Assembly (NCBI GenBank): GCA_026874595.1
Contig: CM049316.1
Span: forward strand, 19,371,839-19,435,838
DNA: 64,000 nt
Origin: Sipunculus nudus
Taxonomy: Eukaryota; Annelida; Sipuncula; Golfingiida; Sipunculidae
Direction: 5' to 3'
Shown one piece after another: positions 38,401 to 50,600 of the stretch. A model generated the notes under the pieces. That model made no database searches and was not told the DNA's origin. It saw only the letters and a list, made by a program, of their open reading frames with translations. The number at the start of each line of letters is the position of its first letter. Position 1 is the stretch's first letter. The position numbers and the translations under genes were made by a program.

Positions 38401-41400
38401 TGACAATATATAATATCACGTCACCCCGGAACGGCAAGCAGGACCAACTGAACCTAGGACCCACTGAATTTTACCCACCATTATTCTGTTATTTATCATA
38501 ACATGTAACAGGTCAGTCTTCTAACTTGGAAATTACACTAGTATTGTCCAGGTGTCACATTTTGTAGTGTATGTATACAAGTTTGACAATGCCCAGCTGT
38601 CTATTGTAATATTTTGTTGACTATGCAGGCATGACTGTGTGCTAGCTGTCTGGTGGTTCTGGTCTTACAGCCAGGGTTTGACATTTGTACAAAAAAAAAC
38701 TGTCCAGAGAACCAGCAGAGTAAGAAAATCTCTAGCCCTCACAGGAAAACCAATTGTCTTTAAAATTTGTCATTTATTCATTTATATATATTAGCATATT
38801 TAAGGCAGTGGTTGAAATATTGGTCGCTGGTTCAGTTGAATGTGACATAATTTTAATAATTAATAATTATGGTTAATTTTATGCACCAGAAGATGTTATA
38901 TATGGCAAATTCAGCATATTTCAAATTCATTTACACAATAATATTAATATTAATATGGAGAAACATAATTAAAAAAACATGAATCCTTCAAAATAATTAT
39001 GGCTGGCACTAATCAAATAATGACCTTTTCAAACACACAATGATGCCCTAAATAGTGGGTTCAGACAATTAAAGAAAACTAGTCTTGATGAGAATGCTTA
39101 CCCTTAGGCCACCTGTTGAGCTTTAATGTCAAGCTCTGACCACTGACCTTCTCCTCAAGTACATTCTCAGGGAATAATAACCTGTCCAAATATATCTTAC
39201 CAAAGCTGATGTCAGCTATGTCTTATAACTACTCTTAGAATTCACAACATTTACAGTCCCAATGACCATAAAGTATTTCATACTGATGTCATGTCAGTGG
39301 CCACTAAAATGCATTGAAATTTAGACAAGCCTTCATCTTAAAACTTTAGGACTGGATTTATTTAGCCTTTTGGGATTGGACATGTACATGAATATAAACT
39401 AAGTTTTTTTAAGCATAAATGTCTAAACAATTTTTTAAGACAAAATTTCATTTATTCATAAATTTTTAAATGTTAGGGCATGTTAACATGCAATTGCTGA
39501 AGCAGCTGGACTGATGCATGTGAAAACACTGTACATCAAGAAGTTAGTTGACTGAAGCAAACTTATCTCCAAAGGCAAATGAAGTCTGGGCTGTTTTGAT
39601 ACTTGATCTGCATCTAAAAATAAATGCAAAGGGCCTGCAGGTCCCTTTTAATTTCAATCTCTGCATGTTAAACAAATCCAGGTATCAATATTAATGGAAG
39701 CTGAACCAACTTTAGAATATATGTAAGGATCAGTGAAAGTAAATTAAAATCCAATAATTTTTAATGAATGCATCATGACTAAAATATTGGGAACCTTACA
39801 AGTGAGATAAGACTTACCTCACTTAAATAAGTGAATACCATGAATTCATAGTTTTCGGCAGAATTATATGCAACTGGAAAAGAATCCCATTAAAAAATTA
39901 CAAAAGCTACTTTTGCCTTTTGTGTAACTCTTACTTAATCTGACTAGGCTTATAGTTGTCCTCTTTCAACACCTGTATGATCAGCAGAATTACCAAAGAG
40001 TTAAATTATCATGTAGCTACTTGGAACACAAACCTATAAATCTTGGTGAATCATTTATTTCATAGCTCTTTACTTTTCCTGTGACCTCACTTGTGGTGTA
40101 ATGAAATAGGATAACCCATATTCCCAAGCTGATACATATAATAATTGGTTCTATTTACCTGAGAAAGATAAATGATCTTGTGGGCTGCACTAATCTTTTC
40201 CCACATGCATTTATGATTAGATACATAAAAGTTGGTTTCATTGTGTACAAAATTGTAACTATTTTAGTGTCATTATTTTTAGTGAGTCATAAAGGTATAA
40301 CACATGCAGATATTCCTTTATCTTAATCTCCCAGACAGTATATTATTTTATTTGTTACTACAATATATAAAAAATAAATTCATTTGTATTCATTAATATC
40401 ACTTAATAGGTCCTAAAGAAATATATCCTTTCCAGTAACAGCTTAGAACCTCTTAGATATGTACTCCAAATCAGAGAAAAAATCTTGTGTACATTTACAA
40501 AGCACTATGGAATTATATTTCACTTGAAATAGTCACAGCATAGAATTATTGTAATTCCAAATCAATTAAACAAACTGAAAAAAAAACACCACTATTTCAA
40601 ATGTACATAATTAATTTAGAATAGGTTGGTCATTAACAAACAATTAAATCATGGTACTTGCAGCAGGAGATGAAAGGGAAAGAGCTCAACCAAACCCATG
40701 CTATAAGATCTCGCTGTGGCCTGAATTGTACTATAATAGGTGATACCACCTTATTACACAAGGACTCTGTGATTAGCTATGTAACCTGTGTGATAACAGT
40801 TTCTTGCATGTGCTCAGCAACCTTTGTTTACAGGAAGCCATGTTCCTTGATTGTCACTTCTCACACGACAGTGATCAGAACTGGTTTTCAATTAGTGACA
40901 TACTGTAACACCTGAGAGACGCCAGACAATGGGACACGCTTGGCTGGTGGATAATTGTGATGTCATAGTTGTGTAAGTACAGGGGACGCCTGTACTGTTG
41001 GGCCAATCAAGGTATTATAGGCTTCATCAAGTTCCTGGGACATATCATAAAATAAACAGAACACTAGGACAAAAATGTGCTACCTATCAAAACAGCATGC
41101 CTCAGTAGCCTGGCATGGTTAATATGAAGGTTAACTGTTACAAGTATGTTAGGATGCAGAGAGACAGACACAAGGTTTAACAAACACTTATTGGTAAACT
41201 CATAATAAATATCTGAATATGGTTACACTGTTACTTACAGTTACAATGGAAGTGCAATACAAGGGAGGTTTATAACAGTTTAATACATATTGTTACATAA
41301 AATACTGATATAAACCTGATGTATTGCACTGAACTTGTGATTAACCTTTTGAACAAAGCCTCTCTGATATTTTCACATATTTTTAATTAAACTTAAATTA

Positions 41401-42235
41401 TATACTAGTAAATTTCACAACAGACAAAGAAGTACTGATGACAAACTTCAATAACAGACATACCTAGTTCTACTTATATCTTTACATGTAATGACTATTA
41501 AAGTCAAAATAACATTTCTAGCTTCTTCTTGGGCTAATTTAAGCAACAATATGCAAACAATAAGTTTTTAAAAAAGATGCTTTATTACAAAATCTTACTT
41601 TTGCATTTTTTAAAGTTTTGAAATCAGGTTAAATGAACACTGATTAATAGTTTACTTATTCAACCTTAATGTACATACATGGGAGCTAACTTACAATCTG
41701 TCAAGAGAATTTAAAAGTGTATTTTTTTTTAGAATTGCATATATTAACAACCACACTGACACTTGCCTTAATGAGTGGAATCAACAGTATAGTAATATAA
41801 CCAAACTAGTCCATTAGCTTGTGTTATTTTTTTATTCATGACGATGTAAGTTCTATGTTTAACGTCCTAGAGCTACTGTACTTTTTTTCATGTGTAAATC
41901 TCTCAATCTTTATGAAAATACATAATAAGCATACTTACACACAGCAACATATGATTAAATATTTTATGTATGCACACAAACCTCACAAGAGATAAAGAAA
42001 TTTAACTATTTTTTTATAACTATTTATCAGGTACATAACAGGTTAGTTAGTTGCATGCACAAAAACACACACATTTACCTATATAATCAGATAATGCTTA
42101 TTCTAATGGGCCATATGTTTGTTTATATTTTGTCTTTATTGATGTGTGTGTGTCTGTATGTACAGTGAACTGTATTCTGACAAAACACACCTACGTTAAC
42201 TGTTATATCCACAATGATGAAGTAAATAGACTCAC

Positions 42236-42357
42236 GACTCTGAGAATCCCTCCAAGTCGTCCCATTGCTCTTCAATAGGCGACTCTAAATCAAGGTATGT
42301 CCCGAAATCTCCCTGACCCTGGCTGTATTTATATACCTGGAGTGCACAGTCTTCAAG
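42236..42357 (-). CDS. FHOD: FHOD formin, exon 2 (GBD, second half)
   Basis: A 122-nt exon. Acceptor TTTATTTTTACAG, donor GTGAGT. It starts in phase 0 with LEDCALQVYKY, contains YLDLESPIEEQWDDLEGF, and ends after two bases of a Ser codon completed by exon 3. LEDCALQ and YLDLE...EQ...LEGF are conserved in FHOD1 and FHOD3 and form part of the ubiquitin-like GTPase-binding domain that opens the protein. It gives residues 56-95. Because it starts at a codon boundary it can take either exon 1 or the large upstream exon (47649-52019) without a frame change. Read through, the frame stops at the TGA just past the donor, so splicing is needed. Confidence 0.95.
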
Positions 42358-42564
42358 CTGTAAAAATAAATAAACATTGAAAATAATGCTGGTAAACTAT
42401 GAACAGTGATTAATCGGAGTAAAAATCACAATTCGAATGTCCTATGATTGACACCTCGGCGTCTATATATATCCACGCATCAGTGCACAGGTAAATCCCA
42501 ACTCCACAACTCTGCGAGGGGTACGTCTGCCCGCAGACGAGGAATGATTTGACAATTTACTCAC
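42358..42564 (-). other. FHOD intron 1 (207 bases)
   Basis: Short intron with GTGAGT donor and a TTTATTTATTTTTACAG acceptor. The other introns of this gene in the window are about 100 times longer. Confidence 0.9.
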
Positions 42565-42729
42565 TCGATGAGGCGCTTTCAGCAGTCTTTTCACGCCAGC
42601 TACTTGGCTGATCAGAGGAACGTTTGTCAGGAAAGTATATGTTGGTGGTCTTGTCGGTTCGGGAAAGTTTGTGCTAGAAAAAGGGTCGGTATCATCCAAG
42701 TATTGGACACGGCATTGCAGGGTCGCCAT
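42565..42729 (-). CDS. FHOD: FHOD formin, exon 1 (start codon, GBD first half)
   Basis: Codes 55 residues from ATG at 42729 to the GTGAGT donor, ending in phase 0. It starts MATLQCRVQYLDDTDPF, continues NFPEPTRPP and ends RLLKAPHR, very close to FHOD3 and FHOD1 N-termini and, as I recall human FHOD3, of the same length. Context GGGAACATGG is acceptable, and an in-frame TGA five codons upstream fixes this ATG as the start. FHOD formins nucleate, cap or bundle actin filaments and are activated by Rho/ROCK-type signals; the GBD takes part in membrane and GTPase interaction. In this window the gene provides GBD and the start of FH3; FH1, FH2 and DAD lie off the left edge. Confidence 0.96.
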
Positions 42730-43125
42730 GTTCCCGAGTTCTCACTGCCGAGCCTCGGCCAGGATTGCCCAAGCCTCAGCACACCTGCGGAGGTATATAT
42801 CCTTCCGCGAAGAGGGCTTCCCCGGCACTGGATGCCAGGCATTCCACTCAGGCCGCGTGCGTCAGCCATCCAACACTGATGCTCTTAGCTGTTGATTTGC
42901 CTTCAACATCTGCTGTGCAAACCATTCTGTCAAGTTTAAATACACGCCCAGCCTTCTACTTGCTTTTCAGATAGCGACCTTTCTTCGGCGAAGTGATATC
43001 AAACATTGCTATTAACCCGTACCTTGCTGACGTCATAAGGTAAGGGGAATCCTCCCCTTTGAAGTTTGTTTTGATCTGCCGAGAAGCCACAAAAATGAGT
43101 GAACGTGATTGGATACAGGCAAACT
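42730..43125 (-). promoter_or_regulatory. FHOD exon 1 promoter and 5' UTR
   Basis: CpG-richer than its surroundings. On the minus strand in order: CCAAT (43107-43112 as ATTGG on plus), a perfect CRE TGACGTCA (43028-43035), a TATA-like TATTTAAA (42935-42942), then about 200 bases of GC-rich leader to the ATG. The spacing fits a start site near 42905. No transcript evidence is available. Confidence 0.5.
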
Positions 43126-43450
43126 CACCGACACATACGGGTCCAGTTATCATGATTAAACAGAAAACACTATATCTGTTGACATGTTGCCCTAACAGTT
43201 CACTTTATCATTAAAGGTATTACACTGTATTTAAATCGTGAAAAAGTTGATAAGTAAAAAAAAAAAGAAAAATACTAAATAGTCATGTACGCTATTTAAG
43301 TTTTTTTTTATATACAGTTCATACCTGCCTCTTTTTTTCAGACAATTTCATTTTGTTTGTATTTTTTTTATCTGTTAATGAATTATTTTATTTAAGGCAT
43401 TAATTTGTAAATGATGATAACATTTATTATTATAATTATGATGATGAGCG

Positions 43451-43495
43451 ACGATGATGATGATGATGATTATTATTATTATTTTATTATTATTA

Positions 43496-43533
<38 letters not shown>

Positions 43534-43551
43534 AATATTATTATTATTACA
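43451..43551. repeat. Microsatellite (GAT)n then (ATT)n
   Basis: A GATGATGAT run passing into ATT repeats with a few interruptions, about 100 bases. Confidence 0.95.
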
Positions 43552-43773
43552 CTTTTAATAATTAGAAGAAAAAAATAAACAAATATTTACAAACTAGTTT
43601 TAGTATTAACTTGCAGATGAATTCATATTTACACTTGCATTTGTGATATTATTTAATCAATTTGATTATGCTATAAATATTTTTTTTTTAAATAGTTAAG
43701 CATTAAAGTATGTAAAATGTAATGAAATTACCATGCGTAAAATGAACATATGAAGTGGAGGTTACACAGAAGA

Positions 43774-43885
43774 CTTAGTAAGTATACATGTATACTTAAG
43801 TATACATATATACTTAGTAAGTATGTATACATGTATACTTAAGTATACATATATAAGTATACATGTATACTTAGTAAACTTATAC
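43774..43885. repeat. Palindromic AT array
   Basis: Repeated perfect 18-base palindrome AAGTATACATGTATACTT with relatives (AAGTATACATATATACTT) joined by CTTAGTAAGT spacers. It can form several alternative hairpins or a cruciform. It lies about 1 kb upstream of the FHOD exon 1 start. Confidence 0.85.
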
Positions 43886-44107
43886 AAAAGTATGCGATGA
43901 CATGTGTGCAGGTAGGTGGGAAATGCGTTTGTTCACCTATAGTACTTTTAGTATTTGCATGTGTGAAACACGTACATGGCATCTGGGCAAATCATGTTGA
44001 CTCATCCACTGGATACTTGGCAGCTTCTTTCATTACAAACTTTACATCCAAATTATCAACATAGTTCATAGGACTCATGAACACGTGGGTGTCAATATAT
44101 CTTGGGT

Positions 44108-44199
44108 TAGACTGGTACCCTGCTCTATTATGACCCTCAGCCAGGCATAGATGATTGGTCTAGAGCAGCGGTGCCATAATAGAGCGGGGTAACAGTCTA
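44108..44199. mobile_element. 92-bp MITE with 9-bp target duplication
   Basis: Near-perfect 25-base terminal inverted repeats (two mismatches) beginning TAGACTG and ending with inner arms CTCTATTATG and CATAATAGAG, around a 42-base centre. It is flanked by direct repeats ATCTTGGGT at 44099-44107 and 44200-44208. A 9-bp duplication is typical of Mutator-like transposons. It is too small to encode anything. The folded RNA would be a single hairpin. Confidence 0.75.
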
Positions 44200-45152
44200 A
44201 TCTTGGGTATGAGGTTCACTAAAAGTGATACAAAACGGTGTATCATAATTAAATATATAAACCGCGGTCATATGACAACACGCATGAGGAATCTAGCAAT
44301 AGGGTAAAGTTAATTTGACCCTACCGCCTCCTGTTGTCCTTAATTATTTTTTTTTGTTCGCATCAGTTTTGTTTTCCCAATACCTGTTTCCCCTTTGGAT
44401 CCAAAGTTTTCTCAAAGGGTTATGGACGAATTTTGGGAAAATATGTGGGGGTTATTATTGATTCCTTTATCCTGGCAGAGTGCCAGCGCAGTTCACTGGT
44501 ATTTGGGGACGCCTTTGTTCTAGACCTGGTCCTTGATCAAACCACGGTTTTAAGATTGTTTTGTCTGTGTAGTACACGGGTAAGTTTGATTAGGACCTAG
44601 GCAGAGGTATAGATGTAGGCTTTGACTACTTATCTGTAGTAAAATATGGATTTTCCATGTCTATGATACCCGTCTCACCAACCTTTTAGTTTTCCGGATA
44701 TACATGTGTATACATCTATATAAAATGCGGGCAATGTATTTCTTTAAATAAGCGGATATATACAGGATAAAGCATTAAAACAGCAAATGATTAATAAATG
44801 TTATAGTTTTAAACTTTAATGCATAATTCACTGATAGGCCAAGTAACATGTGATACACGAATGAACAATTTAAAAAAAGGTCTATTTCTGGTTATATATA
44901 TACGTGTATACAAATAAAAATACAGTTAGCTCTCGAATAACGAATCCCTCCCTTCTATCAAATATAATAACTCTCAGATCACATAAGATGGCCAGGTATA
45001 ATGGTATGTACAACTATTTACTTATTACTGCTCACAATAGAAAGCTGCATGCCTGTATATACAGTTATATCTATAGTAAAGGATGGCTCAATCTCAATTC
45101 ATGCGCAATCTGTCTGTATGATGTCATGAGTGCAACTGCTGTTTATACAGAG

Positions 45153-45176
45153 AAAAAAAAAAAAGGGGGGGGGGGG
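45153..45176. repeat. A12-G12 homopolymer junction
   Basis: A run of A followed directly by a run of G. Confidence 0.9.
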
Positions 45177-45291
45177 TAGCCAAGACCATAAACTAGCTGC
45201 TTTTACACCCTCTCCCAGGATATATATATAGACTATTGTATAGCACATTTTACATTATTATTTATTCTCGCTTCGCTGGCCTCCTCGTATG

Positions 45292-45293
<2 letters not shown>

Positions 45294-45354
<61 letters not shown>
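45294..45354. repeat. Microsatellite (TA)n(TG)n
   Basis: A long AT alternation passing into GTGTGT. Confidence 0.95.
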
Positions 45355-45355
<1 letters not shown>

Positions 45356-46190
45356 CTTTCGTAGGGCCGGAGAGGGGGGGGGCTGAAGGGACAACGGGGC
45401 AATAGGAGCGCTCTCGAGCAATTTTTACCATTTTGGCATTATCTGATCTCTTTTTACTCAACTGCTGTAATCGTCATTTTATAAATATATACATTGTGCT
45501 ATTTGTTTTGTAGGTGGGGAAATACTATAGATGAGATACAAAATGCTGCGTAAACTATAACGTCCTGCTGGTAAATTTATACAACACAGACCTGAATAGA
45601 TCTAACTAAAACAACGGCACCCACGCAAAATATGATGTCCAGGTTATATACGCAATATAAAGTGATAAACGTGGGTATAACTTTTGGTTGAATCTATGTT
45701 CTATCTTTATCTAACTTTCTTGTTACCGTAGACCACATGCTGAAAGAAAGCGAGTGACACCTGGTGCCTGTAAACAAAATTAACACAAAGAACGTGGCGG
45801 CAAGCATTATTTCATGCAAACACGCAAAAGATTGGAATTGTGTTAACGGTCTGTTCCGATACATAATAATTAATTAATTGTTTCCTGGTAAACGCGTCTG
45901 ATAGACTCGTAAAAATTTCTCACACAATTAAACGTTATATTTTATTATTTTCTGACACGTCGAGCGATATTCTCAACGTATGATTGTCTAATTCTGACTA
46001 TTAGGATTAACTTCGTATCTTATTATTAATATATTGTTCCATTCACGTATGCCACTATAACTTCTATTTAAATACTGTTTCTACAAAATCTGATTTTAAT
46101 ATGACCATCGGTAGTATTACTGTGGGTTGTTAATAATAACAATAAGATATATAATAATTAATAAAAATAATAATTTATATTAACAAAAAA

Positions 46191-46229
46191 GATAATAATA
46201 ATAATAATAAATTATTTATAATAATACAT

Positions 46230-46264
<35 letters not shown>

Positions 46265-46273
46265 ATTATTATT
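46191..46273. repeat. Microsatellite (AAT)n / (ATT)n, inverted
   Basis: An ATA/AAT run followed by TTA/ATT runs. The two halves are complementary and can fold back. Confidence 0.9.
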
Positions 46274-47277
46274 GTACTACTACTATATTACTTCTTAAGC
46301 CTTATATTTAGTGTCACCTGTAAGGTATAAGCACTATACTCACACTTACGGCAAAGTATAATCTTCTAAACATTCAGGATAAATTTATACAAATATGTTC
46401 TCTACAGTCCGCCATAAATTGTCAACCAATAAATGGTAATGCGAGTCAAGTTCAGTAAAATATCAGATTTCGGGAAAGACAATATGAAATAAGTAAGTTA
46501 CATTTCCTTGATTTTATTTATGTACTAAAATATTTTATTTCATCAACAATACCAACTCCAAACTGATAATATTGCTGTGATTTGCAAAATAGTGTTGTGA
46601 TATAATTGGATTTATATCAGGTGAGTTTCATGTTCATCACTAAAAGTTTTTTTTTTCAAAATTTTAAACTTTTTCCACATTCTTCTTTAATTTTTATAAT
46701 TCTAACTTACATAAACGGTCTTATTTTGAAATATAAAAAGAGAAAAATAAACAATAATATATCATACTGGTCAATATTTTTGCGGCATGCATTGTCAGGT
46801 TAAAATTAGGATTACTGGTGAAATGTTGATCGAATGGCGATATAACGTCCTGGACAGAGGTGGGGTATTTCTAAAAATATCATTAAAAATAAAATTAAAT
46901 TGTATTTTTTTTATTCCGCGTTTGTTCTACATATTTTTTTTCATGACATTTATTTGTTCAAATATTTAACAGAGGAAAAGTGTCAGCATTGTGCAACACA
47001 GCAGTGGACAATGATTTAATGCTGAGCATGTCACTTCAGTCATAAGTTAATAACAAAAAAGACCTTTTAGTAGTCTTAACTGTTACTCAGAGGAAAAATA
47101 TAAAATAACACACAAATAATGCATACTATTGCAGCTGCCGCTGCTTTAAATATATTTAAAGTAGCTAAGGAGTCCTTTTTGAGAGGTTAATTACCCCTTG
47201 TTCATAACACGATTTGTTGGTTGAAACTAAACCCTTAAAGTCATCTGTTCAGCTTAAACCTTTACACATTATGTAGA

Positions 47278-47415
47278 GCGGTCCGGACCAGTCCGGTCCA
47301 GGGATAGGCCTAAGCGATCCGGTGTTTTGTGTTAGCGGTCCGGTCCGGACCTGTCAAGCCCAAAACTGTGGTCCGGTCCGCTTTGACAGGTCCGGTCCGC
47401 ACCTTTAGTCCGGGA
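47278..47415. repeat. CGGTCCGG palindromic array
   Basis: Repeated GGTCCGGACC, CCGGTCC and GTCCGG motifs over about 140 bases, GC-rich in an AT-rich setting, about 230 bases beyond the donor of the large exon. No ORF or transposon ends seen. Confidence 0.75.
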
Positions 47416-47648
47416 ATTAGACTAATCATTGTTAACACTCATTGGTCACAAAAATGTTAGTATATAACTATAAATATATTTTACTTTATTTAAATATTCA
47501 TAATATAAATAAAATATAATAATATTTTTATACTAATCACTAATATTTTGATTATTATTAATGTTTATTTATCAAACCGTAAGGATCATATTTTATTTTA
47601 ATGACATCCATATATGACAAATATAACATGAATAGAGTTAATACATAC

Positions 47649-50600
47649 CTTCCTCACATCGATGCCCATCGCATCTAACATTTCGTCGACAGTTCGGTAA
47701 CCCATGAAGTTCCAATCTTCATCATGGTCAGGGTCAAATGGGAAAAGTAGTGGATCTTTACGACATATCAGTAATAGGTCCGAGATGGTGACACGTCCCT
47801 TTATTTTCTCTATGTTTAGGGCTTGTTGGATGGCTTCGGCGCTGTAATTATCTTCTCGAGGTTCTGTTATGTGAGGTTGGGGCTTACGTGGTGGAGAGTC
47901 GCTGAGTCGGATGAGCTCTCCGACTGGAATATCAGACACCCTTGCATTATCAACGTCATCATAACCACCTTGGAGTGTAATGAAAGCAGGGGTTGAACGA
48001 TTGGGACCTGTTGGGCCGGTCTGACATCTGCTTGTTGTCACGTCCTCAGTCGAGAAACGGAAAGGTTGCAGGGGTTGATCGGGGGTCTGAGGAACGGGGG
48101 CGTCCAGGATACTTTCATTTGATGTGGATATGAGAGAATTCATTTCTGGGATTGAGAGACATCGTCTTTCCTGTGACTGACATGCTGACCTGACACTTTC
48201 TGGGTCTAACACACCTGTCATGAAGCGAGCCCGTGTGTCCGTCGTCATGTCACCAAATAATGAATCAACGTCAGTCCAGTCGCTGATGTAAACAATTTCA
48301 TCGTGACGAGACGGAAGCTCTGGTTTTTCTCGGTGACCTGGCCTCTCCGATTTTCGAACAGAGCCATCCTTACTTTCACGTCTGCCATCTTTACTTTCTG
48401 GTCTGCCATCTCTACTTTCCCTTCTGTCTGTTTTCCTTGTCCAAATCTGTTCTCTGTTCTCAAATTCATCAACCGATTCGCTCATATCGCCGGTTGTATC
48501 AGGATATGTTGGTTGTTGTTCCTCGGTGAGCGGACTCAAAATAATGTCTTTGAGACCAGATTTTGAACGTGTAGATACAACGTCAGAATCGAGTTCGTCG
48601 GAGAAGTCATCAAAATCATCCTCGGTGTCGTCGAATCCAAGAAAACTGTCGATGTCCCGGACACTGCTGATAAAAACCTGAGGCCTTTTGGGCGCCACGA
48701 TCGGCGGCGCGAGGTCCGGTAATGACGTCACGCTTGTCGTTAAGGAGGCACGTCGATCCCCGAGGTTGATTTTATTTATGACGTCAGTTGCTTCGTCTAT
48801 CGAAATGAGTGGCAGGAAATTGCGGCTTTGGACTGAGTGTACCTCGTCTTCAGAGTTCATTGATGAAATATCAGCAAAATCTGTTGGGTAATCTTTTTCT
48901 ACTCTGGCATGATTAATAATATGCTGGTTTTTCTTATCAGATAAGTTATCGTAGGGAGACGATACACGCGCTGGAGGTTGTATGTTATCGTAAGGTGAAC
49001 TTGGACGTCCAACTGTATGAGTCTTTAACATTAGCTCATCTTCTGATGTTTCAACTGGAAACTGGGGAACTCCCGCACACATTTTTCTTTCTTTTTGCAT
49101 TGTTTCTTTAGTGGGTGAAAAGTCCCTCGAGAACCCAATATCGGAGCTAAAACTGTCAGTACTGAGCTGAGAATCAGCGGGGACCGGAAGGACATCCGGT
49201 GACTGGGCGCTTATACGCTGTCTATCACGTGCCCGTTCTTTAGAACTTGTTCTCTTGAGTTTGTTCCTTCGTTTATCAGCTGATGATGGGCGCCCTGGTG
49301 ACAAAGGCATTTTCTGACTTTCACCAGATGATTGCCTGTGGTATTTTCCTGGTAATTTCGGTTCCCCTTCGGAACCTATGATTTCCTGCCCAACTTCATC
49401 TCTAGAATTACTGCGCCTGTATTGTCTCTCGAAGGAACTTTGGCGTGATGTCTTTTGCAGACGATTCGGGGAGTGATCACGGGAAAATGCATCTGAAGAA
49501 CTTCCGGCTGAACTGCGCCTGCGCCTTGGCCTGTGCACCGTGTCAGGCTCTCTGCCTCTGCTTAGATCACCCTTGTTCAACTCAGATTTACGGAAGTCCT
49601 TATTTTCCTCATCAATATCGACAGATACCAAACTTTCTCTGGACCCCCGACGATTGCTTTTAGACTTACGGCGACCTTGTCCATCCTCAGAACTACTTTG
49701 TCTAGAAGGCCTGGATGGCCTGGTTTTATTTAGTTCGCCCTGCCTAGAGGAGTCGCTCGTGGTACGAGTCACATCCCTACTTCGTCTTCTATTATCGCTC
49801 TCTTGAGTTTGCTGTACATGGGGTACTGGGGATTTGCTACTGACAAAGACGTCATCAGGCGAGTGTGGGGTTTCGGGAGGACTATATTGAAGTTGCCTCT
49901 TCCAGCTTTTAACTTTTTCTATGCTCTCTTTCAGACTTAGATTTTCAGGTGTTAGATGTGCTATTTTGTGTTTATGGTCCTCTGCGAGTGCAGCGACCCT
50001 CGCCATAAATTCTTCATCTTGTTCAAGCTGTTTTCGTCGCTTGGGGTTTATGAATGTGCTTTGTCGTATAAATGCTTCCTCCTCAGTCATGTCGGGGACT
50101 CCCGTCATGACCGATCCTGTATCATCATCTTCTTCATCCGCATCTTCCATTCCACTGATTTCACCCTCCAGTCGCGGCCGAACTCCAGGACGAAACTGAC
50201 TCATTTTGCTCCCGGATGAAGATTTTCTGGCCTCCCGGAGGTCCCTCAGACCCATTCTGGGTCTTGGTGCCGCTTGCGCTGGAACAGGCTGGATGATATT
50301 TGGAATAGGTTGCGGAAGAGGTTGACCAAAGGAGTCTGGTCTCTTTGCTGCCCCTTGTTTTGGTTGTGTTTGTGGTGATTTTGCAACTGGCTGTGTAGGT
50401 TCAACTGTAAGTGTTGTCTCAGGAATTTGATTCTGAGTGGAATGTATGGAGGCGGGAGGATGGTCCTCCCTGCTACTCGCTCGCGAGTACGGGCGCTGTG
50501 ACTTATCCTCTCCTGTGCTGCTAAAACTCTTAAGCCTTGAAGGCTTTCTGCGTTCGACATACTGCTCCTCATTTTCTTCCCCGTATCGATTTGATAATTT

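Larger units (their letters stand above)
24127..42235 (-). other. FHOD intron 2 (18.1 kb)
   Basis: Sequence between FHOD exons 2 and 3. It carries the nested repeat complexes B1 with A3 (26087-29151) and B2 with A4 (32063-35669). The rest (24127-26086, 29152-32062, 35670-42235) is AT-rich with short low-complexity runs (GA-rich at 24597-24620, CA at 25027-25038). A Cys-rich open frame near 31034-31476 is not supported as a gene. No tRNA, exon pair or LTR is seen. Confidence 0.75.
43126..47648. other. Non-coding stretch between FHOD exon 1 promoter and the large exon
   Basis: AT-rich. If the large exon splices to FHOD exon 2 this is intron of the long form. It contains a trinucleotide run, a palindromic AT array, a 92-bp MITE, A/G and TA/TG runs and a CGGTCC array, each listed. 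I found no terminal exon on the minus strand that would close the large exon as a separate gene. Confidence 0.6.
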
